A DNA stretch of 64,000 bases from Bacteroidales bacterium UBA5287. Its GTDB lineage: Bacteria; Bacteroidota; Bacteroidia; Bacteroidales; Dysgonomonadaceae. Location of the stretch: positions 1 to 64,000 of the forward strand of contig DHSL01000025.1 of assembly GCA_002411345.1 (NCBI GenBank), read 5' to 3'. The notes beneath the pieces were generated by a model that had not been told where the DNA came from, ran no database searches, and worked only from the letters and a program-made list of their open reading frames with translations. Positions 16,692-26,689 of this stretch are shown here, piece by piece. A program made the position numbers and the translations under genes. How positions within the stretch are numbered: the first letter of the stretch is position 1; the number at the start of each line of letters is the position of its first letter.

Positions 16692-19469
16692 ATGAGAATA
16701 AAAATCTTTAAGTTGGTATTCGTTTTTTTAATATTTGCAGCTTCCTATTCCCAAGCTGCAAGTAGTATTACCCCAGTAGATTTAAAGTGCGAATATCTTA
16801 CTAATCCTGAAGGACTGGATGAATTACATCCTCGTTTTAGTTGGACTTTGTCTGCAATGAACGATTCTGATTATGGACAGAAACAAACAAGTTATCGTAT
16901 ATTAGTTAGTCGTTCATTAACCAAACTCCAAAAGAATATGGGAGATATGTGGGATACTGGATGGATAACGTCAGACCGCATGCAACTTATTGAATATATG
17001 GGGAACCCACTATTATCGGATAAAACCTATTATTGGAAAGTATGCGTTAAAGATGAAAAAGGTCAACAATCCGCATGGAGTGATTCTTCGCAATGGAGCA
17101 CCGGTCTTTTTTCACAATTTGATTGGTCGGCAAAATGGATTGGCACTTCTCAACTTTTTGATCCTTCTCAAAGAGAATGTAATGTAGAAGACCCTTGGTT
17201 ACGCAAAACAATTAATATTAATGAGAGACCAGATAAAGCCACAATGTTTGTAGCTTCTGTAGGTTATCATGAATTATATGTAAACGGAATAAAAATTGGA
17301 GACCATGTGCTTGCTCCAGCTGTAAGCGACCATACCAGACGCGCACGATATATTGCATATGATATTGCTAAGGCACTTAAACCCGGAAAAAATGTAATTT
17401 CAATATGGTTGGGAGCCTCATGGTCTATTTATGCACCATATATAACACCTGACAAACCGCGTACCCCTATTGTAATTGCACAAGCAGATGTTTACAACAG
17501 TAAAGGCAAGAAAATCAGCAGGATTATAACAGATAATTCTTGGAAAACCCATTCAAGTCCAAATAAACTATTAGGAACTTGGGAGTTTGGAAATTATGGA
17601 GGTGAAATCTATGATGGAAATAAAGAAATAGAAGGCTGGAATACAATCGGATTTGATGATTCATCATGGGATCAGGCCATTGAATATGCTCCGAAACTCA
17701 CTTTATCAGCACAAAAGATGGAAACAAACAAATTGTTTGAAGAAATCAATCCCGTAAGTATTGAAGAGCGTGCAGACGGTACCTATAGGGTGGATATGGG
17801 TGTAAACTTTGCTGGTTGGACCCAAATTAATGTATCCGGTGAACCAGGAACATTAATCGATTTTCTCTATTCAGAACGAGAACAAGATGAAATGACGTTC
17901 AGAAATCATAGTGCATATATAATTGGTCCTTCCGGAAAAGGTACATTCCATCATCGTTTTAATTATGCATCCGGCAGATGGATTACAATAAAAGGGATGA
18001 AAACAAAACCCCAGCTTTCGGATATTAAAGGATGGCAAGTTCGTACTGCTTTTGAATCTGCCTCAACATTTGAGAGTTCCGATCCCTTGCAAAACTGGAT
18101 TTATGACCGAGTAAATTGGACATTCCGAAATCTATCGATTGGAGGTTATATTGTAGATTGTCCTCAGCGTGAACGATTTGGTTATGGCGGAGATGCCCAT
18201 GCTACCAGCGAAACAGGAATGTTTAATTATAAGATGGGGTCATTCTATACAAAATGGTTAGAAGACTGGCGTGATGTTCAGGGCACTGAACCGATGGTAG
18301 GAGATATGAATAATCCCGAATGGGCACACAAACAAGTAAACAGTGGTCGCTTTTTTAATAATGGAGTGTTGCCACAATCGGCACCCACATATCATGGAGG
18401 CGGAGGTCCAGCTTGGGGTGGTATTGTAATTACTTTACCATGGCTTCTTTATCAGCATGAGGGAGACACACGCGTACTTGAGACAAATTTTGAGATGATT
18501 AAAGGATGGCTTGCATTTCTCCAATCAAATACCGAAAATGACATGTTAAAGAGATATGGCGGAGGTTGGGATTTTCTTGGGGACTGGCTTTGGCCAAATG
18601 CAACTGCCGAAGGTATGAACAATAATAAACCTGAAACTCTATGTTTAAATAACTGCTATTGGGTTTACAACCTACGTACCGGAGCTAAGATAGCCAGAAT
18701 AATTGGACGAACAAAAGAAGCAGAAGAATGGGAAAAGCAAGCAGATATTTCAAGCAAGGTTATTCATGCAAAATTTTATAATCCAGAAGATCAAAGTTAT
18801 GCCGACAAATCGATGGCAAACTTAGCTGCAGCATTATATGGAAATGTAGTACCGCCTGAATTGCATCAGACCGTAATGGATAGGCTTGAAAAAGAGATAC
18901 TTATAAACAACAAAGGTCATATTGATGTAGGAATTACCGGAGGCGCAATGCTCTTTAAAGTATTACGTGAAGAAGGTAGAGATGATTTAATCTATTCAAT
19001 GACATCACAAACCACTTATCCCAGTTGGGGTTTCATGCGAGAAAACGATGCTACCACCATTTGGGAAATGTGGGAGAAAGATCTTCCGGGACATTCATTA
19101 CTACATAGTTCATATCTATATCCAGCAGCATGGTACATTGATGGAGTGTCAGGTATCAGAAGAGCTGAATCAAAACCAGGATTTCAGGAATTTATCATTA
19201 GAGTACCTAAGCTCAATGAATCGCAATTAAAATGGGCAAAGGCCTCATTTGATTCTCCGGCAGGTATGATCCAATCTGAATGGAAACGTGAAAACGGAAG
19301 TACGACACTCAACATTTCAATTCCTCCTAATTGCAAATCAACCGTTTATTTTCCGGACGAAATGGGAAGAGAAATTAAAGAATCGACCGGTATTGCCAAG
19401 ATTGTTGGAAAAAAAGATGGATATATTCTTTTTGAAGCACCTTCCGGGAAGTACCATTTCTCAAACTAA
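16692..19469 (+). CDS. GH78 alpha-L-rhamnosidase
   Basis: A 925-residue exported protein (signal about residues 6-23, ending QAA). The N-terminal domain begins ITPVDLKCEYLTNPEG, a GH78 hallmark, followed by sandwich domains (ASVGYHELYVNGIKIG, YRVDMGVNFAGW) and the helical barrel. The catalytic motif DCPQRERFGYGGDAHA starts at D489, with E494 the proposed acid. The base loop DATTIWEMW places E792. The tyrosine in GYGGD replaces the tryptophan of most relatives. It follows the GH127 gene by 20 bases. A glycine-rich YHGGGGPAWGGI stretch near residue 566 may shape the substrate pocket. Activity is likely exo-alpha-L-rhamnosidase; linkage preference is not predictable. Confidence 0.9.
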   Translation: MRIKIFKLVFVFLIFAASYSQAASSITPVDLKCEYLTNPEGLDELHPRFSWTLSAMNDSDYGQKQTSYRILVSRSLTKLQKNMGDMWDTGWITSDRMQLIEYMGNPLLSDKTYYWKVCVKDEKGQQSAWSDSSQWSTGLFSQFDWSAKWIGTSQLFDPSQRECNVEDPWLRKTININERPDKATMFVASVGYHELYVNGIKIGDHVLAPAVSDHTRRARYIAYDIAKALKPGKNVISIWLGASWSIYAPYITPDKPRTPIVIAQADVYNSKGKKISRIITDNSWKTHSSPNKLLGTWEFGNYGGEIYDGNKEIEGWNTIGFDDSSWDQAIEYAPKLTLSAQKMETNKLFEEINPVSIEERADGTYRVDMGVNFAGWTQINVSGEPGTLIDFLYSEREQDEMTFRNHSAYIIGPSGKGTFHHRFNYASGRWITIKGMKTKPQLSDIKGWQVRTAFESASTFESSDPLQNWIYDRVNWTFRNLSIGGYIVDCPQRERFGYGGDAHATSETGMFNYKMGSFYTKWLEDWRDVQGTEPMVGDMNNPEWAHKQVNSGRFFNNGVLPQSAPTYHGGGGPAWGGIVITLPWLLYQHEGDTRVLETNFEMIKGWLAFLQSNTENDMLKRYGGGWDFLGDWLWPNATAEGMNNNKPETLCLNNCYWVYNLRTGAKIARIIGRTKEAEEWEKQADISSKVIHAKFYNPEDQSYADKSMANLAAALYGNVVPPELHQTVMDRLEKEILINNKGHIDVGITGGAMLFKVLREEGRDDLIYSMTSQTTYPSWGFMRENDATTIWEMWEKDLPGHSLLHSSYLYPAAWYIDGVSGIRRAESKPGFQEFIIRVPKLNESQLKWAKASFDSPAGMIQSEWKRENGSTTLNISIPPNCKSTVYFPDEMGREIKESTGIAKIVGKKDGYILFEAPSGKYHFSN

Positions 19470-19520
19470 ATTGAATTAACTATATTTACATTTTAAAAAT
19501 ATCCGATTAACTCTTATAAT

Positions 19521-22244
19521 ATGAAACATCTAACATTAATACTTGCCATCTTTGCATCGATCTCGTTTTCGAGTTTTGGCAATCAAAAATCGATTACCAC
19601 AGCATTAAAAGTCGAAATGCAAGAAAATCCACAAGGAATTGGGACATTACAGCCACGTTTCTCTTGGAAGATAACATCAACAAAACCGAATCTCAAACAG
19701 GTATCATACCAGATTCAGGTATCCACATCATTGAACGATCTTAAAAAGGGTGAGAATTTATTATGGGATTCTGGCGTTGTGACCAGTGATCAGTCCCATT
19801 TGATCACCTATGAAGGTAAAGCCTTGAAATCAAAAGGAAACTATTATTGGAGAGTACGAGTTATTACAAATCAAGGAAAAAACAAATGGAGTGAAATAAA
19901 CCAATGGTCGATAGCCATTTTAAACAGTAGTGATTGGCAAGCAAAATGGATAGGAGAAAATTCTCTTTCAAATCCAAAGGAGACTGCCGAAGGCAATACA
20001 CGTTTAGCAGCTCGATATTTGCGTAAACCATTTGAAGTAAAAAGTGAAATTAAACGTGCCACGATATATATTTCCGGACTTGGTTCATATGAAGCAGCTA
20101 TAAACGGAAATAAGATATCAGAAGATGTGCTCTCCCCTACACCATCCTGGTATCCAGACAGAGTATATTACAATGTATATGATGTTACCTCTTTGATAGA
20201 AAAAAAGGCCAATCTGCTGAGTGTTAAATTGGGAAACGGTCGTTATTTTGGAATGCGCGGTAATGAAACGATGATGTTTGGTTTGCCTAGATTAATATCA
20301 CAATTAGAAATTGAATACATGGATGGTTCAACCGATATAATTGTGAGTGATGAATCATGGAAAGTCACCTCAAAAGGTCCTATTGTTGCGAACAATGAAT
20401 TTGATGGTGAAGAATACGATGCTCGTCTTGAATTTACCGGTTGGGAATTGAGCAATTACAATGACACTAATTGGAAAAATGCAGATTTAATGGAAGCCCC
20501 TAAAGGAAAGCTCACTGCCCAACCCAATCCAAATATCAAAGTACAAGATGAAGTTACTCCAGTTGGCATAACAAAACTTTCTAATGGTAAATATATACTT
20601 GATATGGGTCAGAACATGGTTGGATGGTTAAAAATAAACAGTCTAACAGCGACTAAAGGTCAGCCCATTGTCTTAAGATTTGCAGAAACACTAAATTCTG
20701 ATGGAACCATTTACCTTGCAAATATCCGTAGTGCAAAGGTTAGTGATATTTACACCCCCTCAAAAGATGGTGAATTCAGTTGGGAGCCGTCATTTACATA
20801 CCATGGATTCCGATATGTGGAGATTTCCGGATTGAATTATCAACCTAAATTGACAGATTTTACCGGTAAAGTAGTCTACGATAAAATGGCAACTACCGGT
20901 AGTTTCGAGACCTCTAACAATATTATCAATCAAGTATTTAAAAATGCCTATTGGGGTATTAGAGGGAATTATCGTGGAATGCCTACAGACTGTCCTCAAC
21001 GAGATGAACGAATGGGTTGGCTTGGAGATCGTGCAACGGGATGTTTTGGTGAGGCCTTCATCTTTGATAATGCAGCACTTTACAGTAAATGGGTTCAGGA
21101 TATTGAGGATTCACAAAGTCCAGAGGGAGCCATTTCGGTGGTATCGCCCAGATATTGGACTATTTACCATGATGATGTGACATGGCCTGCAGCATATTTC
21201 TATGCAATGAATATGTTGTATAAACAATATGGAGACACTGCACCTATCAAAAAACACTATAACTCCATGAAACGCTATTTAGAACGTACGCAGAAGGTAT
21301 CAATGAAGGATTATATCCTAACTAAAGATGCTTATGGTGATTGGTGTATGCCGCCTGAAAAGCTGGAACTTATTCATTCACAAGACCCAAGTCGAAAAAC
21401 TGTAGGTCCTGTTTTAAGTACTACAATGTACTACAGTTTATTAAATTTAATGATTGATTTTGCTAAGATCACCGGCAATGAATCAGATATTCCCGGATTT
21501 AAAGATCTTGCAGAGAAAATTAAAAATGCTTATAACGCTCGATATTTTAATGCTGATGCTGCGAAATATGATAATAATACTGTAACAGCCAATATACTTT
21601 CGTTACAATTAGGATTAGTACCTGAAGGATTTGAAGAAGGTGTCTTTAAAAATATTGAACACAAGACCGAAGTAGATTTTAACGGTCATGTTAGTACTGG
21701 AGTATTAGGAATTCAGCAACTTATGAGAGGGCTCACAGAGCATGGCAATGTAGATCTTGCATATAAAATTGCAACGAACGAGACCTATCCAAGTTGGGGA
21801 TATATGATTAATAATGGCGCCACAACCATTTGGGAATTATGGAACGGAAATACAGCAGACCCGGCAATGAATTCCGGTAACCATGTTATGTTATTAGGAG
21901 ATTTGATTATCTGGTATTATGAAGATTTGGCCGGCATCAAAAATGCACCCGGAAGTGTTGCTTTCAAACAATTATTGATGGAACCAAAATTCCCAGAAGG
22001 ACTTTCTCATGTAAAAGCCTCATATAATTCTGTATATGGAGAGATTAAAAGTGAGTGGAAGAAAGAAAACAATTCTTTTGAATGGAATATTACTATTCCA
22101 GGTAATACATCCGCAATATTGAGACTGCCTATAAATTTGAATATTGATACTCCAAAACAAAAAGGCATACTAAAGGTAGAAGAAACAGCATCAGGTATTG
22201 AAATTACCGTTGCATCAGGCAATTATCATATTACAAGCAAATAA
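19521..22244 (+). CDS. GH78 alpha-L-rhamnosidase
   Basis: A 907-residue exported enzyme (signal about residues 3-20). Domains run in the GH78 order: TALKVEMQENPQGI N-terminal domain, sandwich domains with ISGLGSYEAAINGNKIS and YILDMGQNMVGW, then the barrel. It carries the longer version of the catalytic motif, DCPQRDERMGWLGD, from D490 with E496 the acid, as in the Streptomyces SaRha78A type. The base loop GATTIWELW gives E772. A 51-base gap separates it from the previous GH78 gene, the largest inside the operon, yet no promoter box is evident there. It most resembles the family archetype of the four paralogues and probably releases rhamnose from oligosaccharides in the periplasm. Confidence 0.92.
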   Translation: MKHLTLILAIFASISFSSFGNQKSITTALKVEMQENPQGIGTLQPRFSWKITSTKPNLKQVSYQIQVSTSLNDLKKGENLLWDSGVVTSDQSHLITYEGKALKSKGNYYWRVRVITNQGKNKWSEINQWSIAILNSSDWQAKWIGENSLSNPKETAEGNTRLAARYLRKPFEVKSEIKRATIYISGLGSYEAAINGNKISEDVLSPTPSWYPDRVYYNVYDVTSLIEKKANLLSVKLGNGRYFGMRGNETMMFGLPRLISQLEIEYMDGSTDIIVSDESWKVTSKGPIVANNEFDGEEYDARLEFTGWELSNYNDTNWKNADLMEAPKGKLTAQPNPNIKVQDEVTPVGITKLSNGKYILDMGQNMVGWLKINSLTATKGQPIVLRFAETLNSDGTIYLANIRSAKVSDIYTPSKDGEFSWEPSFTYHGFRYVEISGLNYQPKLTDFTGKVVYDKMATTGSFETSNNIINQVFKNAYWGIRGNYRGMPTDCPQRDERMGWLGDRATGCFGEAFIFDNAALYSKWVQDIEDSQSPEGAISVVSPRYWTIYHDDVTWPAAYFYAMNMLYKQYGDTAPIKKHYNSMKRYLERTQKVSMKDYILTKDAYGDWCMPPEKLELIHSQDPSRKTVGPVLSTTMYYSLLNLMIDFAKITGNESDIPGFKDLAEKIKNAYNARYFNADAAKYDNNTVTANILSLQLGLVPEGFEEGVFKNIEHKTEVDFNGHVSTGVLGIQQLMRGLTEHGNVDLAYKIATNETYPSWGYMINNGATTIWELWNGNTADPAMNSGNHVMLLGDLIIWYYEDLAGIKNAPGSVAFKQLLMEPKFPEGLSHVKASYNSVYGEIKSEWKKENNSFEWNITIPGNTSAILRLPINLNIDTPKQKGILKVEETASGIEITVASGNYHITSK

Positions 22245-22264
22245 ATAATTAATACAAAATCATA

Positions 22265-24907
22265 ATGTTCTTAAAAAAACTAACAAAGATTATAGTAGTT
22301 ATATCTCTACTTTTCAATTTCGTAAATTGTGGTAATGCTCAGAACAAGACAACTGTTACATCTCTTCGTTGCGAGTATTCCGAAAACCCAATTGGAATAG
22401 ATGAATCACATCCTCGTTTTACCTGGACATTACAATCAGAAAAAAAGAATGTAGTTCAATCCAACTATCAGATTCAAGTAGCCTCGTCTCCTGAATTATT
22501 GGAAAAAGGCACACCTGATATTTGGCAATCAGATAAAACATCATCTGATACGCAACTCGCTTCGTTTATTCCTACAAATAAGTTGAAGAGTTTTCAGAAA
22601 TATTATTGGAATGTGAAAGTATGGACAAAATCATCAGGAAAGCCCATTATCTCTAAGACAGCAACATTTGAAACAGCGATGATGAACAGAGATGATTGGT
22701 CCGCTGAATGGATCACCGACTCGTTCGATAAGGATACTGAGCCTGCCCCATTATTCAGAAAATCTTTTGAAACAAAGAAAGAGGTTGCCTATGCACGGAT
22801 GTATATTTCCGCTTTAGGTTATTATGAAGCATATATAAATGGAGATCGTGTAGGAAAGAACTTTTTGGATCCCTCTTATACACATTTCAACAAAAGAGTA
22901 TATTATGTTGTGCATGATGTTACAGAACTATTGAAAAGTGGTGAAAACATTATCAGTACAGTATTAGGAAATGGTTGGTTTAATGAGCAAAGTATAGCTG
23001 TTTGGGATTTTCACAAAGCATCATGGCGTGATCGTCCAAAAATGATTTGCGAATTACACATTCATTACTCCGATGGGACCGTGAATAAAGTTGTTACTGA
23101 CAGTTCATGGAAGACCAATACCGGAGCTTATATTTACAATAATATTTATAGTGGCGACATGTTTGATGCTCGTCTTGAAGAAAAAGGCTGGAAGAAAGCC
23201 AATTTTGATGACCGTCGTTGGAAAGATGCGAAGATTACCGAGATGAATGCCACTACATTTCAAGCGCAAAAATTACCACCAATTCAATCCACTAAAGAGA
23301 TTGAACCAGTAAGATTTAAAAAGTTTGACAACACCACCTATGTTTATGATTTTGGCGAGAATTTTGCAGGGTTTGTAAGGATTCGTGTAAAAGGAGCTAA
23401 AGGGACAAAACTTCAAATTAAACATGGAGAATTATTAGACAGTATTGGTCGTTTGAATCAGGGAAATATTGATGTATATTATCATCCAGTTCAAGAGAAG
23501 GAGAAATTCCAAACAGATGTATTCATTCTTAACGGTAATGATGAATACGAAGTTTATCAGCCATCATTCACCTATCATGGATTCCAGTACGTTGAAGTAG
23601 TGAGTGATAAGCCAATAGAACTGACAAAAGAAAGTCTTACCGGTCTTTTTATCCACACGAATGTTGATCCGGCAGGTAGTTTTTCCTGTTCAAATGAAAC
23701 ATTAAATAAGCTTTGGAAAGCCACAAATCAGTCGTATTTAAGTAATTTACATAGTATCCCTACCGATTGTCCTCAACGTGAAAAGAATGGTTGGACTGCA
23801 GATGCCCATGTTGCAGCTGAATTAGGCTTACTTAATTATGACGGCATTCTTGTTTACGAAAAATGGATGAACGATTTCATTGACAACCAACGTGATAACG
23901 GCTTGATTTCAGGTATTATTCCGAGTAGTGGATGGGGATTTGGTGACTGGCCCGGACCTGTTTGGGATGCAGCACTTTTTATTATTCCAAATGAGTTGTA
24001 CGATTACTATGGTGACAAGCAAACCATTCAGCGATTGTATCCTACTATGGAAAAATATCTAAATTATATAACTACTAAAGAAGTAGATGGATTATTAAAT
24101 TTTGGATTAGGAGACTGGCTTACATTCAAGGCACAAACACCTAACGCATTCACATCTACAGCATATTATTATCTAGACTATAAGTTAATGGCACGCTTTG
24201 CCGATATTATTGGTAAGGATTCAAAAGCCTATAAAGAGAAAGCAGAATCAATAAAAACGCTCATCGAAAAGCAATTTTACAATAGAGAAACGAACATTTT
24301 CGCAAATGGTTCCCAAACCTCTCAAGCCCTGGCACTATATTTAGAATTAGTTCCCGCAGGAGATGAGCAAAAAGTAGCTGATAAATTAGCAGAAGTTATT
24401 GAATCAAACAATGGCTTTGGCGATTTTGGTCTTTTGGGTACTAAAACAGTTCCAAGGATGCTCACCCAATACGGATATGGCGATATCGCTTTAAAAATGA
24501 TTACCCGTCCAGAGTCACCTTCTTGGGGAAATTGGGTTGATTCTTTGGGCTTTACAACGTTACCAGAAACATGGACAATGAGTCCTAAATTCAATGATGC
24601 ATCACTCAACCATGTGTTTTTTGGAGATATAAGTGCATGGATGTATCGTTATTTAGCAGGAATAAATTATGATAGTCAAAATCCCGGATTCAAGCATATT
24701 GTTATTCAACCCTATTTCATTGATAGTATTGATTGGGTTAAAGCAGAATATAAATCAGTTAGAGGACCTATTCGTTCGGAGTGGAAAAGAAAAGGTAAGA
24801 GTATTTTGTTTGAAGTTGAAATACCAGTTGGTACGACAGCAAGTGTTAAGATTAACAATAAGGTAAAGAAAATAGGATCAGGTAAATATAGTTTTACGGT
24901 GAAATAA
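22265..24907 (+). CDS. GH78 alpha-L-rhamnosidase, last gene of the operon
   Basis: An 880-residue protein. The signal peptide contains LFNFVNCG, so it could be a lipoprotein (C about residue 23), unlike its paralogues. GH78 domains are complete: TSLRCEYSENPIGI, ISALGYYEAYINGDRVG, YVYDFGENFAGF and the barrel. The catalytic motif is DCPQREKNGWTADAH from D501, with E506 as acid. The base loop has diverged to FTTLPETW (E768), without the usual isoleucine-tryptophan before the glutamate. It stands 20 bases after its paralogue and ends before a convergent intergenic region. Sequence differences from the other three suggest a different linkage or aglycone. Confidence 0.9.
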   Translation: MFLKKLTKIIVVISLLFNFVNCGNAQNKTTVTSLRCEYSENPIGIDESHPRFTWTLQSEKKNVVQSNYQIQVASSPELLEKGTPDIWQSDKTSSDTQLASFIPTNKLKSFQKYYWNVKVWTKSSGKPIISKTATFETAMMNRDDWSAEWITDSFDKDTEPAPLFRKSFETKKEVAYARMYISALGYYEAYINGDRVGKNFLDPSYTHFNKRVYYVVHDVTELLKSGENIISTVLGNGWFNEQSIAVWDFHKASWRDRPKMICELHIHYSDGTVNKVVTDSSWKTNTGAYIYNNIYSGDMFDARLEEKGWKKANFDDRRWKDAKITEMNATTFQAQKLPPIQSTKEIEPVRFKKFDNTTYVYDFGENFAGFVRIRVKGAKGTKLQIKHGELLDSIGRLNQGNIDVYYHPVQEKEKFQTDVFILNGNDEYEVYQPSFTYHGFQYVEVVSDKPIELTKESLTGLFIHTNVDPAGSFSCSNETLNKLWKATNQSYLSNLHSIPTDCPQREKNGWTADAHVAAELGLLNYDGILVYEKWMNDFIDNQRDNGLISGIIPSSGWGFGDWPGPVWDAALFIIPNELYDYYGDKQTIQRLYPTMEKYLNYITTKEVDGLLNFGLGDWLTFKAQTPNAFTSTAYYYLDYKLMARFADIIGKDSKAYKEKAESIKTLIEKQFYNRETNIFANGSQTSQALALYLELVPAGDEQKVADKLAEVIESNNGFGDFGLLGTKTVPRMLTQYGYGDIALKMITRPESPSWGNWVDSLGFTTLPETWTMSPKFNDASLNHVFFGDISAWMYRYLAGINYDSQNPGFKHIVIQPYFIDSIDWVKAEYKSVRGPIRSEWKRKGKSILFEVEIPVGTTASVKINNKVKKIGSGKYSFTVK

Positions 24908-24951
24908 TATCGAAGACTGTGAGACTAAAGTAAGAGTATAGTGATAGGATT

Positions 24952-25000
24952 GTGAGAGCATCACCGAGGTTGATTAGGAGTTTTTTTGGATCAACCTCGG
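24952..25000. repeat. Hairpin between convergent genes, possible extragenic repeat
   Basis: ccgaggttgat (24964-24974) and atcaacctcgg (24990-25000) form a perfect 11-bp inverted repeat around a 15-base loop. The T-run lies in the loop rather than after the stem, so this is not a classical intrinsic terminator, though it lies where one is needed between convergent genes. The left part, gtgagagcatcaccgaggttg, resembles 57031-57051 (gtgagaggagcatcggagttg), also between convergent genes. Confidence 0.45.
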
Positions 25001-25095
25001 GATGATTTCCGATATTATACAGAATATTATTTGATTAACCTGATATATGAATTAGAACGTATCTATTAACGTTGGGGATTATGATTTTAGTAATT

Positions 25096-26448
25096 TCAGA
25101 ATATTTCTAATATTACAGGATGATTACTCAATGATAATTTAACAACATCACAATTTTTATACCGTTCAGTTTCCATTACTCCCTTTGTAGGATCATAGAT
25201 TTTTATAGTTTTAAATTTATTACCAAATCGAACAGTAACGTCGTCGGTTCCACCACTTTTGAATCGTTCACCCCAAATAATCAGCATAAAGTTCCCATTA
25301 TTCTTTTGCAACAAAAGATCGTGAGTAGTAGCAGGCTGATTTAGAATTTCATAATCGAGTTTACGGAGTTTACCAACCCCTTTCTTGTCGGCCAAAATAG
25401 TCGTAAAATTGTGAAGATAATGAGCTGCTTTTTTAGGTTTATAATCAAGAGTATAAAAAGCAAACGATTCATGAGCCGGTTCATTAGCACGTCCTTTGAG
25501 TAGATAAATAGCTGTATGCTTCCAACCCTGTTTAAATTGTGAAAGATATAAATTCAGATATAAACACCCTTGAATTTCTTCTGTAACCCCTAGACTTTTG
25601 TCAACTGAAAATCCAGTTTCAGTAGTTACTCGGGGTAGATTTATCAGTTCTTGTTGAGAATAACCCTTAAATTTATTAAGCCACGTGATTCCGTAATTTC
25701 CATACAATCCATCGACAGGACAATCCTTTGTCGGACTCGAGCTAAGCCATGTTTGATTGTCGTGCAATCCAGGCCAACCAGGGTGAGATATATAATTATG
25801 ACAGTTTGCATAATCTGCATATTGTGTACCAGCAGGCATGAGCGTTTCTGCACCGTCGGGAATGGTAAGAAATTGCAAACCAACGTTATCGACCTGCGCC
25901 CCATTTTCGCTTATTGACCAAACTGGATAATTCTTTAAGACCTCGTCATTTTTTACAGTCGCATATAAATCGCGATGCATTTTTGCTACCGACAGCCATG
26001 ATTTATCCCGTCCACCAAATTCGTTTTGATAAGTAATTCCCCAATTGTTAGGTTCATTTGAACCTTCTAAAGCTAACAATGCACCCGCTGTTGCCAAATG
26101 TTTTGCATCTGACAGAAGTCGGTCGATATCGGAATGCCCACTTAACATACCATAACTGTAAACGACCCCAGTTTTATTGTGTACTTTAATAAAATCCTCT
26201 ATTGCCACATCGTCTTCAAAACCAACACGCAACCAACGTAGACCAGTATATTCCAGGCATTTTATAGTACCATCGACCGTTTCTCCACGTCCACCAACAG
26301 AAGAACAGGCGCCCATACTATTTAAAAGCTCAGAGATGTAAATAGCAGTGATTCCCTTTTCATTCATTTGCGGTTTCACACTATTGCATCCAGCTATAAT
26401 ACAAAGACTTAATGCAATATGAATCAATGTGACGAATTTAACTTTCAT
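25096..26448 (-). CDS. Lipoprotein glycoside hydrolase of clan GH-A (family uncertain)
   Basis: A 450-residue lipoprotein: hydrophobic residues 5-20 end in IIAGC with C21 as the lipidation site. The body is a (beta/alpha)8 barrel with the two glutamates expected of clan GH-A retaining hydrolases: E132 in LEGSNEPNNWG (acid/base) and E277 in RVTTETGF (nucleophile). GLRWLRVGFED near 69-79 is an early strand. Residues after about 370 look like a small beta-sandwich (NFMLIIWGERF, KTIKIYDPTKG), as in GH39- or GH30-like enzymes. The exact family is unclear. It is transcribed towards the rhamnosidase operon and away from the GH2 gene, and may act on the same glycan. Confidence 0.65.
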   Translation of the reverse strand: MKVKFVTLIHIALSLCIIAGCNSVKPQMNEKGITAIYISELLNSMGACSSVGGRGETVDGTIKCLEYTGLRWLRVGFEDDVAIEDFIKVHNKTGVVYSYGMLSGHSDIDRLLSDAKHLATAGALLALEGSNEPNNWGITYQNEFGGRDKSWLSVAKMHRDLYATVKNDEVLKNYPVWSISENGAQVDNVGLQFLTIPDGAETLMPAGTQYADYANCHNYISHPGWPGLHDNQTWLSSSPTKDCPVDGLYGNYGITWLNKFKGYSQQELINLPRVTTETGFSVDKSLGVTEEIQGCLYLNLYLSQFKQGWKHTAIYLLKGRANEPAHESFAFYTLDYKPKKAAHYLHNFTTILADKKGVGKLRKLDYEILNQPATTHDLLLQKNNGNFMLIIWGERFKSGGTDDVTVRFGNKFKTIKIYDPTKGVMETERYKNCDVVKLSLSNHPVILEIF

Positions 26449-26504
26449 GCTTATTTATATGTATTTGAAATAAAAGTAAATTAATACGTGAATAGAATGA
26501 AAAA

Positions 26505-26512
26505 CAAATATA
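26505..26512 (-). promoter_or_regulatory. Promoter -7 box candidate for the clan GH-A lipoprotein gene
   Basis: On the minus strand the bases read TATATTTG, an exact TAnnTTTG match about 56 bases upstream of the start. A good -33 partner is not evident. Confidence 0.35.
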
Positions 26513-26595
26513 CCAGTTTATAACAATTTAATTATGTCATATTTAAAAAATCAGAAAAGAGACCCTGTTTAAGCGTATATTAAACAACTCAGAAT

Positions 26596-26626
26596 TTTGC
26601 ATTATACATATAATTAACTATTTTTG
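26596..26626 (+). promoter_or_regulatory. Promoter of the GH2/ricin gene with both -33 and -7 boxes
   Basis: TTTG (26596-26599), 19 bases, then TATTTTTG (26619-26626). This is an exact fit to the Bacteroidetes TTTG-N19-TAnnTTTG consensus, giving a leader of about 60 bases before the start at 26690. It is the clearest promoter in the window. Confidence 0.6.
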
Positions 26627-26689
26627 AACTCTTTTCATGAAATTGGGCAAGTCTATATTGAATCATTTAAATAAAACAAACGAATCGTC

